Positions 7,891 through 16,879 of a stretch of 64,000 nt of DNA are shown here, piece after piece. The position numbers and the translations under genes were made by a program. Position 1 is the first letter of the stretch; each line of letters opens with the position of its first letter. Location: contig NZ_JAUXPI010000014.1 of the NCBI RefSeq assembly GCF_030684035.1, positions 1 to 64,000 of the forward strand, read 5' to 3'. The DNA comes from Phaeovulum sp. (GTDB lineage: Bacteria; Pseudomonadota; Alphaproteobacteria; Rhodobacterales; Rhodobacteraceae). The notes below the pieces were generated by a model that did no database searches, was not told the origin of the DNA, and saw only the letters and a list, made by a program, of their open reading frames with translations.

Positions 7891-9597
7891 TCATTTCCAG
7901 CAGGAAACCTGCACCGCTAACCCGCGTGCAAGCCGCGCAAGGTCTTCGGGGGCCATCGCGCCGGTGCTGCTGGCGGAAACCGGGGCAAAGCCGCGCTCGG
8001 TCAGCAAGGCGACAAGCGCGCTGGTTTGCCGCGCGAGTGCCAGATCGTCAGGCAGAATGCGCGTGCCACTGGTATCGGCGGGCAAAAGCACGCCCAGCAC
8101 CGCGCCCGAAGGATCGAGCACCGGCCCGCCAGCATCGCCCGGCAGCGCCACCAGCCGCAGCCGCGCCAGATCGGCCTCGCCGCCGAGCCCGCTCATTGCC
8201 GCCAGCCGCCCGAAGGTCAGCACCGGTGCCGATATTGCATCGGCATAGGGGAACCCCGCCACCGCAACCTCGGTTTCCAGCCGTGGCGAAAGCGTCAGGA
8301 ACGCCGCGACCGCCTGCGGCGCAAGCGCCACCCGCGGGGTCAGCACCGCAATGCCGGTTGCGGCATCGACAAATGCGGTATCGAAGGCCGCGCCATCAAC
8401 CGTGACCCGGCCGCAGCCCGCCGCGGCATCGGCGGTGGTCAGTACCGCGCCCGCCGCGGTGAGATAAAAGCCGGTGCGCGAATGCGACGGTTTGCGCAGG
8501 TCGATACCGCTCAGCAAATCGGCGGTGGCGATCGACAGCGGCTCCCCGAGCGAGGCATCCATCGCGCGGTTGCCAAGCGGGGTGAAGCTGCCCTGCATTG
8601 CCGCCAGAACGCGCGCCATCCGCACCGCGTCGGCCGCGGGCCAGACCAGAGTGAAGCCCTTGATCAGGCCGCCGCGCAGGCTGACCTCGGTATGCGAGTA
8701 TATCTCGGCGTTCTGCCCGGACAGCACGAACCGGTTGGCTTCGCGGCTGCGCGCGCCCTCCAGAGGCACGATCTCGAAATTCTGCATGATGTCGTAAAGC
8801 GTGAACAGCGCCGTCTGGTCGCCCTGCTGCGAAATCAAGAGCACCTGCACACCCGAGCCATCGCGCGCGCCATAAACCGCGAACGGCGGTTCGTAACGCT
8901 CGAATTTCACCAGCCCGGTAGGCATGATCACCGAAATAGCGGCCTCTTCATCGCGCACATCGGCAAGCCCAAGGGCGGCGCGCTCCGCAGCGCTGCGCGT
9001 CAGCAGATCGTCACGCTGCGCGCTGGTCAACACACCGGTCTGTTCGGCACCGATTGCGCCCTGCCATGCCGCCATGCTGGCGCGGGTACCGGGGCCGAAA
9101 GCGCCGTCGATGCCCGAGGTGTAGTAGCCCTGCCATTGCAGCGCCTCTTGCAAGGCCATCCGCTCGCCCGCGCTCAGGCGGCCTTCGGTGGCTCGCGCCT
9201 CGGCAAGTGTTTCGCCGGGAAGCCCCGGCTCGTTTGGTGCCGCTGCGGGTGCGGTTGTGGTGGTTGCTGCCGCCGAGGCGGGCCAGAAGCGCTGCCGAAA
9301 GCGCGCCTCATCGGCTACGAAAGCGTCGGAGGGGATCATCCCCTCGCGCCGCAAAAGCTCCGCCTGCGCCACGGCCTCGGCTTGCGAGAAGGGCCCGAGT
9401 GCTACCGCATACCACCCCGACCCGAGCACGAAACCCCCGACATTGGGAAAGGTCGCTGCCCATGCCGCCGCCCGCGCCATGGCCTCTGCCTCGGCCGGCT
9501 TGGCCTCGATCTGCACCCAACTCGGCTCGGCCCAGGCCGAACCGGAAAAACCCGAAATGAACAACGCTACCAACAGCGCCAAACGCCTTGCAAACAT
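7891..9597 (-). CDS. Secreted trypsin-fold protein with SPOR-like and peptidoglycan-binding regions; catalytic triad apparently lost
   Basis: 568 residues from ATG 9597, which gives a clean signal peptide (cut after AWA, ~residue 23). Residues ~26-105 look SPOR-like (repeated WYAVALGPF type pattern). Residues ~145-200 match a peptidoglycan-binding domain 1 (LQEALQWQGYYTSGIDGAFG). Residues ~375-535 resemble a trypsin-like protease fold. The nucleophile box is GDAGGP (487-492) instead of GDSGGP. The histidine box reads LTTADAA (386-392) instead of LTxxHVV. The region expected to hold the Asp reads DAATGIAVL. I infer a non-catalytic periplasmic protein that may bind cell wall or a protein partner. 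It is convergent with trkH. Confidence 0.85.
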   Translation of the reverse strand: MFARRLALLVALFISGFSGSAWAEPSWVQIEAKPAEAEAMARAAAWAATFPNVGGFVLGSGWYAVALGPFSQAEAVAQAELLRREGMIPSDAFVADEARFRQRFWPASAAATTTTAPAAAPNEPGLPGETLAEARATEGRLSAGERMALQEALQWQGYYTSGIDGAFGPGTRASMAAWQGAIGAEQTGVLTSAQRDDLLTRSAAERAALGLADVRDEEAAISVIMPTGLVKFERYEPPFAVYGARDGSGVQVLLISQQGDQTALFTLYDIMQNFEIVPLEGARSREANRFVLSGQNAEIYSHTEVSLRGGLIKGFTLVWPAADAVRMARVLAAMQGSFTPLGNRAMDASLGEPLSIATADLLSGIDLRKPSHSRTGFYLTAAGAVLTTADAAAGCGRVTVDGAAFDTAFVDAATGIAVLTPRVALAPQAVAAFLTLSPRLETEVAVAGFPYADAISAPVLTFGRLAAMSGLGGEADLARLRLVALPGDAGGPVLDPSGAVLGVLLPADTSGTRILPDDLALARQTSALVALLTERGFAPVSASSTGAMAPEDLARLARGLAVQVSCWK

Positions 9598-9761
9598 CCG
9601 CCTCAAACCCCTGATCCCTTCGCGCGCCTTCGCGCGTTCCGCCAAGTTAGCAGGAAGTTCGGCGGCGTCACCCCAAAATCCTCTGTTGCGGTGCCGCTGC
9701 CGATTGACCCTGTGGCAGCGCATGCCTAAGGAGAGGGCGCTTTTGCCCCGCGAGGTTCCCG

Positions 9762-10700
9762 ATGACCCGATCCACGCCGCGCTCGTTTCAGGAAATCATC
9801 CTGCGGCTGATGAGCTACTGGTCAGCGCAGGGCTGCGCCGTGCTGCAACCCTATGACATGGAAGTGGGGGCGGGCACCTTTCACCCGGCGACCACCTTGC
9901 GCGCGCTCGGCAGCCGCCCCTGGGCTGCCGCCTATGTGCAGCCCTCGCGCCGCCCGACCGATGGGCGCTATGGCGAAAACCCGAACCGCTTGCAGCATTA
10001 CTACCAGTATCAGGTGCTGATAAAGCCAAGCCCGCCCGATCTTCAGGCGCTTTACCTCGGCAGCCTCGCCGCCATCGGCATCGACCTTGGCCTGCACGAC
10101 ATCCGCTTTGTCGAGGATGACTGGGAAAGCCCCACGCTCGGGGCCTGGGGTTTGGGCTGGGAGGTCTGGTGCGATGGCATGGAAGTAAGCCAGTTCACCT
10201 ATTTCCAGCAGGTCGGCGGGCACGATTGCCGCCCGGTCGCGGGCGAATTGACCTATGGGTTGGAGCGTCTGGCAATGTATGTGCTGGGCATCGACCATGT
10301 GATGGACATGCCCTTCAACGATCCCTCAGCACCGATTCCGCTGAAATACGGCGACGTCTTCCGCCAGACCGAGCAGGAATACAGCCGCTGGAACTTCGAT
10401 CAGGCCGATACCGACATGCTCTTGCAGCACTTCAGGGATGCCGAGGCGGAATGCGCGCGCATCCTTGCCGCCCCGGCGGAGGACAAGGCGGGCCGCCGCA
10501 TCGTCATGGCGCACCCGGCCTATGACCAGTGCATCAAGGCCAGCCACCTGTTCAACCTGCTGGATGCGCGCGGGGTGATCTCGGTGACCGAAAGGCAGGC
10601 CTATATCGGCCGGGTGCGTGCGCTCGCCAAGGCCTGCGCCGATGCGTTCGTCACCACCGAAGCGGGCGGGGCGGCAGAAGCGGAAGCCGCCCATGGCTGA
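9762..10700 (+). CDS. glyQ: Glycyl-tRNA synthetase, alpha subunit
   Basis: Catalytic alpha chain of the bacterial alpha2-beta2 glycyl-tRNA synthetase, which charges tRNA-Gly. At 312 residues it has the usual length. The N-terminus reads [20 protein letters not shown], and family motifs [34 protein letters not shown] and QQVGG are clear. A GAGG ribosome site precedes the ATG. It is the first gene of a plus-strand operon with an FkbM methyltransferase, DUF6446, glyS and a PPDK-like gene. The methyltransferase overlaps its last 8 bases. Confidence 0.98.
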   Translation: MTRSTPRSFQEIILRLMSYWSAQGCAVLQPYDMEVGAGTFHPATTLRALGSRPWAAAYVQPSRRPTDGRYGENPNRLQHYYQYQVLIKPSPPDLQALYLGSLAAIGIDLGLHDIRFVEDDWESPTLGAWGLGWEVWCDGMEVSQFTYFQQVGGHDCRPVAGELTYGLERLAMYVLGIDHVMDMPFNDPSAPIPLKYGDVFRQTEQEYSRWNFDQADTDMLLQHFRDAEAECARILAAPAEDKAGRRIVMAHPAYDQCIKASHLFNLLDARGVISVTERQAYIGRVRALAKACADAFVTTEAGGAAEAEAAHG

Positions 10701-11397
10701 CTACAAGCCCCGGACCCTTGCCGAAAAGGCGCTCGACCGGCTGCAACACCTGGACAACCGGATTGGCCATTCGGCGGCGCGCAAGCTGGGGCGACGCTAC
10801 CGCAAACGCGCGGCGCATGATTTTGCCGAGCGTCTTCGGACTATCGGGCCGGGCGATATCGTGTTCGATCTGGGTGCCAATGTCGGCGAGGTGACCCGGC
10901 AGCTTGCAAAGACCGGTGCCACGGTCCATGCCTACGAGCCCGACCCCGTCACTTTTGTGCATCTCGAAACGAACCTGCGTGGGTTGCCAAATGTGGTCTT
11001 GCACCCGCGGGCGGTGGGGGCCGAGAGGGGCACGGTAAAACTGATGCGGTCCAAAGGGTTCCTGTCGGACTTCGGGCGGCTCTCGCTTGCGTCCACGATT
11101 GTGTTCGACACGGCGCGCGTTGACCCCGCGCTGGCCGTCGAGGTGGAGATGGTCAGCTTCCGCGACGTTCTTGCGCAGGCAGATGGCCGCGTTGCGCTCG
11201 TCAAGATGGATATAGAAGGGGCTGAGTTGCAAATTCTCGATATGCTGTCCGGCGCGCCCGATCTGCTCGCGCGGTTCGACACGATGTTTGTCGAGACGCA
11301 CCAGTATCTGCGCCCGTCGGATACGCGGCATGTCCTGAGGTTGCGCGAATGGGTTGCGTCCTTGGCGCAACCCGACATCAACCTTCATTGGCATTGA
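10693..11397 (+). CDS. FkbM family SAM-dependent methyltransferase
   Basis: 234 residues from ATG 10693, overlapping the glyQ end by 8 bases. The SAM-binding motif I is [19 protein letters not shown] (~60), followed by the acidic HAYEPDP loop. The [13 protein letters not shown] motif (~175) is the hallmark of FkbM methyltransferases, and FVETHQYL follows. Known relatives O-methylate small molecules or sugars, but the substrate here cannot be read from the sequence. Its placement inside the glyQ-glyS operon is unexplained. The overlap implies translational coupling to glyQ. Confidence 0.88.
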   Translation: MADYKPRTLAEKALDRLQHLDNRIGHSAARKLGRRYRKRAAHDFAERLRTIGPGDIVFDLGANVGEVTRQLAKTGATVHAYEPDPVTFVHLETNLRGLPNVVLHPRAVGAERGTVKLMRSKGFLSDFGRLSLASTIVFDTARVDPALAVEVEMVSFRDVLAQADGRVALVKMDIEGAELQILDMLSGAPDLLARFDTMFVETHQYLRPSDTRHVLRLREWVASLAQPDINLHWH

Positions 11398-11410
11398 CAG
11401 GGGCGGCAGC

Positions 11411-11887
11411 ATGAATGGCAAGGCGGTAGGGCTCATCTTGGTGTTTTCGGCGCTCATGACCGGGGCAGCGGTCTGGTATCTGCAAGTCTATGGCTATTAC
11501 GACCCGATCCCCGCCTCGGCACCCGCAGCCGAAGTCCGGCTGACCTCGCTGGTGACCGGGCAGCCGGAGAAAATCATTGCCGCAGGCTTTCAGGGCATTG
11601 ACGCCGATAGCTCGCCGCTGCGCTTTCGCGCCTGTTTTACCACGCCGCTCGGGCTTGCCGTGGCGACCGAAAGCTTCAAGGTCTATGATGCCGCCACCCC
11701 GTTGAATGCGCCGGGCTGGTTTGACTGTTTCAACGCCGCCCGCATCGGTGGTGATCTGGAGGCGGGCAGGGCGGTGGCCTTTCTTTCGGTTGCCGACATC
11801 ACCCCCGGCATCGACCGGGTAGTGGCGATCTACCCCGACGGCCGCGCCTATGCCTGGCATCAGTTGAACGAGACCGCGGAGAAGTGA
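11411..11887 (+). CDS. DUF6446 family membrane-anchored protein
   Basis: 158 residues from ATG 11411 with a single N-terminal hydrophobic anchor (VGLILVFSALMTGAAVWYL) and a periplasmic-side globular part containing RFRACFTTPL and a second cysteine in WFDCFNAARIGGD. It matches DUF6446, a family I associate with the glyQ-glyS interval in Rhodobacterales. The function is unknown. It ends one base before the ATG of glyS, so it is co-transcribed with the synthetase genes. The two cysteines could form a disulphide outside the cytoplasm. Confidence 0.8.
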   Translation: MNGKAVGLILVFSALMTGAAVWYLQVYGYYDPIPASAPAAEVRLTSLVTGQPEKIIAAGFQGIDADSSPLRFRACFTTPLGLAVATESFKVYDAATPLNAPGWFDCFNAARIGGDLEAGRAVAFLSVADITPGIDRVVAIYPDGRAYAWHQLNETAEK

Positions 11888-11888
11888 C

Positions 11889-13982
11889 ATGCCCGACCTC
11901 TTGATCGAACTCTTTTCCGAAGAAATCCCCGCCCGCATGCAGGCCCGCGCCCGCGAAGACCTGAAGAAACTGGTGACCGATGGCCTGGTCGAGGCGGGCC
12001 TCACCTACCGCTCGGCGGGTGCCTTTTCCACGCCACGCCGCCTGACACTCACCATCGAGGGCCTCACCCCCGAAAGCCCGACGCTCCGCGAGGAACGCAA
12101 GGGCCCCGCCGCCACGGCACCCGCCGCAGCGCTTGTGGGTTTCCTGCGCTCGACCGGCCTCATGCGCGAGCAGCTTGAACTGCGCGACGACAAGAAGGGG
12201 CAGGTCTGGTTTGCCAGCATCGAGCGCCCCGGCCGCCCCGCGAGCGCCATCGTCGCCGAGGTGCTGGAAGCCACCATCCGCAATTTTCCCTGGCCGAAGG
12301 CGATGCGCTGGGGGTCGGGGTCCTTGCGCTGGGTGCGGCCCTTGCACGCGATCCTCTGCCTGATGACCACCGAGGCGGGGGCCGAGGTGGTGCCGCTGAC
12401 CATCGAGGGCATCACCGCAGGTGACACCACCGAAGGCCACCGCTTCATGGTGCCGGGGCGCTTCGCGGTGTCCGGGTTCGACGACTACCGCGCCAAACTG
12501 CGCCGCGCTTTCGTGATGCTCGACGCCGCCGAGCGCGAGGCGGTGATCTGGGCTCAGGCGGGCAACCTTGCCTTTGCGCAGGGGCTTGAGGTGGTGCCCG
12601 ATGCGGGCCTGCTGGCCGAGGTGGCGGGGCTGGTCGAGTGGCCCGTGGTGCTGATCGGGGCAATCGGCGAGGCCTTTCTCGGCCTGCCGCCCGAGGTGCT
12701 GCAAACCTCGATGCGCGCGCATCAGAAATTCTTTTCGGTGAAAAACCCGGCGACCGGGCGGATCGAAGGCTTTGTCACTGTTGCCAATCGCGAAACAATC
12801 GACCACGGGCAAACGATCCTGCAGGGCAACCAGAAGGTGCTGTCGGCGCGGCTTTCCGATGCGCGGTTCTTCTGGGAAAACGATCTGCGGCGGGTGAAGG
12901 CCGAGGGGCTGGAGGGCATGGCGGCGGGCCTCGCCCATGTCACCTTCCACAACAAACTCGGCAGCCAGCTTGACCGGGTGAAGCGGATCGAGGCGCTGGC
13001 GCGCGAGATCGCGCCCTTGGTCGGCGCCGCCCCTGACCTTGCCGCCGAGGCCGCGCGGGTGGCCAAGGCCGATCTGCAAAGCGCGATGGTCGGCGAGTTC
13101 CCCGAACTGCAAGGCATCATGGGCCGCTACTATGCCGAGGCGGCGGGCCACAACGACGGCGTGCCCGAGGCATGCCGCGAACATTATCAACCCCTTGGGC
13201 CGGGGGATGCGGTGCCGACCGCCCCGGTATCCGTCGCCGTGGCGCTGGCCGACAAGATCGACACATTGTGCGGGTTCTGGGCGATTGATGAGAAGCCGAC
13301 GGGGAGCAAAGACCCGTTTGCGCTCAGAAGGGCGGCGTTGGGGGTGATCCGGTTGGTGTTGGGGAATGGGGTGCGCTTCAATTTGTTGGACCGTATTGTT
13401 TTACCGTTCAGCCGATTTAACCTCATCGAGTGGAATGGCGAGGGAAAATCCGTTGCCTCCGACCTCCTCGCCTTCTTCCACGACCGCCTCAAGGTGTTCC
13501 TGCGTGACCAAGGCATCCGCCATGACGTGATCGACGCCTGCCTCGCGATGCCCGGCAACGACGACCTGACGCTTCTGGTCAAACGCGCCGAGGCGCTCGC
13601 CGCCTTCCTCAAAACCGACGATGGCGAGAACCTGCTGCAGGGCTTCAAGCGCGCCAACAACATCCTCACGCAAGCGGAAACCAAGGACGGGGTCGAATAC
13701 TCCTACGGTGCCGACCCGAAGTTCGCCGAAACCGAGGCCGAACGCGCCCTGTTCGCCGCCCTCGATGCCGCCGAAGGGGCGATCTCTCCGGCCATAGAGG
13801 CCGAAGATTTCGCCGCCGCCATGACCGCCATGGCTGCCCTGCGCGCGCCCATTGATGCGTTTTTCGAGGCGGTGCAGGTGAATGCGGAAAACCCGGTGAT
13901 CCGGCGCAACCGCCTCAACCTGCTCAACCGCATCCGCGCGATCTGCCTTGGCGTCGCCGACCTCGGCCGCATCGAAGGCTGA
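11889..13982 (+). CDS. glyS: Glycyl-tRNA synthetase, beta subunit
   Basis: 697 residues, the normal length for the beta chain that recognises tRNA-Gly in the alpha2-beta2 enzyme. It starts MPDLLIELFSEEIPARMQ, the standard family N-terminus, and contains LPKAMRWG-like (FPWPKAMRWGSGSLRWVRP) and HQKFFSV motifs. A C-terminal anticodon-binding/DALR-like helical region runs to the end (ENPVIRRNRLNLLNRI). It lies one base after the DUF6446 gene. An inverted-repeat element follows directly after its stop codon. Confidence 0.98.
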   Translation: MPDLLIELFSEEIPARMQARAREDLKKLVTDGLVEAGLTYRSAGAFSTPRRLTLTIEGLTPESPTLREERKGPAATAPAAALVGFLRSTGLMREQLELRDDKKGQVWFASIERPGRPASAIVAEVLEATIRNFPWPKAMRWGSGSLRWVRPLHAILCLMTTEAGAEVVPLTIEGITAGDTTEGHRFMVPGRFAVSGFDDYRAKLRRAFVMLDAAEREAVIWAQAGNLAFAQGLEVVPDAGLLAEVAGLVEWPVVLIGAIGEAFLGLPPEVLQTSMRAHQKFFSVKNPATGRIEGFVTVANRETIDHGQTILQGNQKVLSARLSDARFFWENDLRRVKAEGLEGMAAGLAHVTFHNKLGSQLDRVKRIEALAREIAPLVGAAPDLAAEAARVAKADLQSAMVGEFPELQGIMGRYYAEAAGHNDGVPEACREHYQPLGPGDAVPTAPVSVAVALADKIDTLCGFWAIDEKPTGSKDPFALRRAALGVIRLVLGNGVRFNLLDRIVLPFSRFNLIEWNGEGKSVASDLLAFFHDRLKVFLRDQGIRHDVIDACLAMPGNDDLTLLVKRAEALAAFLKTDDGENLLQGFKRANNILTQAETKDGVEYSYGADPKFAETEAERALFAALDAAEGAISPAIEAEDFAAAMTAMAALRAPIDAFFEAVQVNAENPVIRRNRLNLLNRIRAICLGVADLGRIEG

Positions 13983-13986
13983 GGCG

Positions 13987-14088
13987 TCTTCTTTGCCTGA
14001 AATACCCCCCCGCCGGAGGTGCCGCCAGCGCGCCGCGGCGGTGGCGGTGCCTTCGGCGCGCGCGGCATGGGTATTTGGGCAAAGAAGA
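13987..14088. repeat. Inverted-repeat intergenic element, copy 1
   Basis: Left arm TCTTCTTTGCCTGAAATACC (13987-14006) and right arm GGTATTTGGGCAAAGAAGA (14070-14088) are near-perfect reverse complements flanking a GC-rich core of about 60 bases that can itself pair. The same AAATAYCCC/GGGRTATTT arm recurs at about 46.0-46.2, 52.9 and 62.3 kb. This looks like a REP/MITE-like element or a family-typical large hairpin terminator after glyS. Confidence 0.65.
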
Positions 14089-14179
14089 ATGCGCCCGCGC
14101 CCGACCCGCCGCGCCGCAAACCCCGCTTGCCCCGCTCGGCGTATCGCCTATGCTGCCAGCGAAACGGGAGAATGCCGCA

Positions 14180-16729
14180 GTGCAGAAACAGGCCGATTTC
14201 GCCGAATTCGTCGAACTGACGCCGACCGCGCCGATAACCACGGCGCGCCACGGCTGGCGCGCCAAATGCCTGCAACGGCTGATCCGCCTCGATCTGCCAG
14301 TGCCGCGCACGGTGGCGCTTTCCTGTGAAGGCGTGCGCGCCATCGCGGCAGGCCAGCTTCCCGACACCGCGAAACTGGTGGCGATGTTCGGCGGCGATTT
14401 TCTGGTTTCGGTGCGCGGCAGCCCGGAAAATCCCGAATGGGGCGGGCCGGGAACGGTGCTCAACGTCGGCATGAACGATGCGCGGCGCGATATTCTGGCG
14501 GCGCGGCTTGGGCGCGAGGCGGCCGAGGCGCTTTATCTGCGCTTCGTGCAGGCTTTCGCCACCCATGTCGCGCGCCTCGACCCCGACATGTTTTCCGCCG
14601 CCGCGTCGCCCACAGCGCTTGCCGCGGCGCTTGCGGCTTATGAGGCGGAAACCGACGAGCCGTTTCCGCAAGACCCGGCGCGCCAGCTTGCCGATGTGCT
14701 GCGTTCGATGGCGCGCGCCTGGGAGGGCACCACGGCGCGGCTTTTGCGGCAGGCCAAGGGCGCGCCCGCCGAGGCGGCGCTGGGGCTGGTGGTGCAGGAA
14801 ATGGCGCTGGGCATCGGCCCCGGCCTGTCCGGTTCGGGCACAATGCAATGCGTCGACAGCATCACCGGAGCCGCAAAAATAACCGGGCGCTTCCGCGGCC
14901 AGAGCCAGGGCCGCAGGGCCTCGCCCGAGGAAACGCTCTACCTCACGCGCGATCCGCGCGGTGCCTCGCTCGAAGAGGCCTCGCCCGAGCTTTTCGCCCA
15001 GCTTTTCAGTCATGCGCAAGCCTGCCGCGCCCGGCTGCGCGAGGAAATGCAGATCGAGTTCACCGTCGAGAACGGCCGTCTTGCGGTGATCGACGCGGTG
15101 CGGGTGGCGCGCAGCTCGCGCGCGGCGGTGAAAATCGCGGTGACGCTGGCACAGGATGGGGTGATCAGCCGCGAAGAGGCGCTGTTGCGGGTGGAACCGC
15201 GGGCCCTGTCGGAGCTGCTGCATTATCAGGTTGATCCGCTCAGCCCGCGCGACGGGCTCGGGCGCGGCATTGCGGCAAGCCCCGGTGCCGCTACCGGGCG
15301 CATCGTCTTTACAGCTGCCGCCGCGCAGGCGAGTGCGGCGCGCGACGAGCCCTGCGTGCTGGTGCGCCGCGAGACCGCGCCCGAAGATATTCGCGGCATG
15401 CACGCGGCGGTTGCCGTGCTGACCGAGCGCGGCGGCATTACCAGCCACGCGGCGGTGATTGCGCGCGGGCTGGGGCTGCCCTGCATTGTCGGCGCTTCGG
15501 AAATTTCGCTCAACCCGAAGGAACGCACGCTGCGCGGGGCCGATGGCCGCATCCTGCGCGAAGGCGACACCATTACCATCGATGGCACCAATGGCGAAGT
15601 GCTGGTGGGGGCAGCGGCGATGCTGGAACCGGCGCTTGATGATGGCTTTCGCACCCTGCTGCACTGGGCCGACAATGTGCGCGACATCGGCATTCGCGCC
15701 AACGCCGACACCCCCGATGACGCCCGCACCGCGCGCATGTTCGAAGCAGAAGGCATTGGCCTTTGCCGCACCGAGCACATGTTTTTCGATGAAGACCGCC
15801 TGACGGTGATGCGCGAGATGATTTTCGCCGACACCGCCTATGACCGTCGGATCGCGCTGGAGCGTCTGCTGCCGATGCAACGGGCCGATTTTACCGCGCT
15901 TTTCGACATCATGGCGGGGCTGCCGGTCTGCATCCGGCTGTTTGATCCGCCGCTGCACGAATTCCTGCCACAAGACCGCGAGGGCATTCGCGAGTTGGCC
16001 GAGGCGCTCGACAAGCCCTTGTCGGATGTGACGCGGCGGGTCGAGGCGCTCAGCGAGTTCAACCCGATGCTCGGCATGCGCGGGGTGCGGCTCGGCATCA
16101 CCGTGCCCGAGATCTACGACATGCAGGCGCGGGCGATCTTCGAGGCGACGATCGAGGCAAGCCGTCGCGGCGCGCAGGTGGTGCCGGAAATCATGATCCC
16201 GCTGGTTTCCGCGGCGCGCGAGGTGGAAATCGTCAAAACCCGCATCGACGCGGTGGCGGCAGCGGTGAAGAACGAGTTGAAGGCAGAGTTCACCTATCGG
16301 CTTGGGGTGATGGTCGAGACCCCGCGCGCGGCGCTGCGGGCGGGCGAAATTGCCGAACATGCCGCGTTCCTTTCGTTTGGCACCAATGACCTGACACAGA
16401 TGACCTACGGCCTGTCGCGCGATGACGCGGGGCGTTTCATGGGGGTCTATGTCAGCCAGCGCGTTTACGCCGAAGACCCTTTCCATGTGCTTGATGTGGA
16501 AGGCGTGGGCGAGTTGCTGCTGATTGGCGCGCAGCGCGGGCGCGAACGTCGCCCGGGCATCACGATTTCGGTCTGCGGCGAACATGGCGGCAACCCGGAA
16601 TCGATCGCTTTCTGCCGCGCGGCTGGCTTCGATTATGTCTCCTGTTCGCCGTTCCGGGTGCCGGTGGCACGCCTTGCCGCAGCGCATTTCGCCCTGCTCG
16701 CCCCGCGCGAGGGCGGCAGGGAGAAATAG
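14180..16729 (+). CDS. Divergent pyruvate phosphate dikinase-like PEP-utilizing enzyme
   Basis: 849 residues from GTG 14180, chosen because GGGAG lies 10 bases upstream; ATG 14150 is an alternative. The N-terminal ATP-grasp part contains VSVRGSPENPEWGGPGTVLN. The central swivelling domain has the phosphohistidine motif ERGGITSHAAVIARG. The C-terminal PEP/pyruvate TIM barrel has EGIGLCRTEHMFF, FGTNDLTQMTYG and CGEHGGNPE with the catalytic cysteine. It follows the PPDK domain order and is close in length, but the ATP-grasp domain is divergent and lacks the usual KGANL start. The physiological reaction is uncertain: PEP/pyruvate exchange or a related phosphotransfer. Confidence 0.85.
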   Translation: MQKQADFAEFVELTPTAPITTARHGWRAKCLQRLIRLDLPVPRTVALSCEGVRAIAAGQLPDTAKLVAMFGGDFLVSVRGSPENPEWGGPGTVLNVGMNDARRDILAARLGREAAEALYLRFVQAFATHVARLDPDMFSAAASPTALAAALAAYEAETDEPFPQDPARQLADVLRSMARAWEGTTARLLRQAKGAPAEAALGLVVQEMALGIGPGLSGSGTMQCVDSITGAAKITGRFRGQSQGRRASPEETLYLTRDPRGASLEEASPELFAQLFSHAQACRARLREEMQIEFTVENGRLAVIDAVRVARSSRAAVKIAVTLAQDGVISREEALLRVEPRALSELLHYQVDPLSPRDGLGRGIAASPGAATGRIVFTAAAAQASAARDEPCVLVRRETAPEDIRGMHAAVAVLTERGGITSHAAVIARGLGLPCIVGASEISLNPKERTLRGADGRILREGDTITIDGTNGEVLVGAAAMLEPALDDGFRTLLHWADNVRDIGIRANADTPDDARTARMFEAEGIGLCRTEHMFFDEDRLTVMREMIFADTAYDRRIALERLLPMQRADFTALFDIMAGLPVCIRLFDPPLHEFLPQDREGIRELAEALDKPLSDVTRRVEALSEFNPMLGMRGVRLGITVPEIYDMQARAIFEATIEASRRGAQVVPEIMIPLVSAAREVEIVKTRIDAVAAAVKNELKAEFTYRLGVMVETPRAALRAGEIAEHAAFLSFGTNDLTQMTYGLSRDDAGRFMGVYVSQRVYAEDPFHVLDVEGVGELLLIGAQRGRERRPGITISVCGEHGGNPESIAFCRAAGFDYVSCSPFRVPVARLAAAHFALLAPREGGREK

Positions 16730-16775
16730 GCCCAAGGGCCGCATTGGTGACCGCAGCACCGCGCGAATTGCCCTT

Positions 16776-16793
16776 TGTTGCAATTTAGCAACA
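16776..16793. promoter_or_regulatory. Perfect dyad TGTTGC-N6-GCAACA upstream of the SleB gene
   Basis: A 6-base perfect inverted repeat with a 6-base AT-only spacer, centred about 95 bases before the start at 16880. The geometry fits a dimeric repressor or activator operator, and a run of seven T follows at 16811-16817. I cannot name the regulator. Confidence 0.35.
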
Positions 16794-16879
16794 GTATCTG
16801 GACTTGTGGCTTTTTTTCGGCTAAGGCATTCGCGTCGCCACTGTCTGCTCGGCGGCCATGGGATGGGTTGGGGCGGAAT

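Noticed and set aside
8026-9729. 567-codon plus-strand open frame over the trypsin-fold gene
   Set aside because: Antisense shadow; its codons mirror the opposite strand's coding pattern, and it has no domain features.
9598-9761. T-box or glycine riboswitch ahead of glyQ
   Set aside because: No T-box sequence, specifier loop or glycine aptamer pattern is visible in the 164-base divergent region, and such control is rare for alphaproteobacterial glyQ.
11799-13190. 463-codon minus-strand frame opposite glyS
   Set aside because: Antisense shadow of glyS with Gly/His/Arg-rich composition.
16811-16817. Run of seven T as an intrinsic terminator after the PPDK-like gene
   Set aside because: No GC-rich stem lies directly before it; the nearby dyad is AT-centred and 17 bases away.
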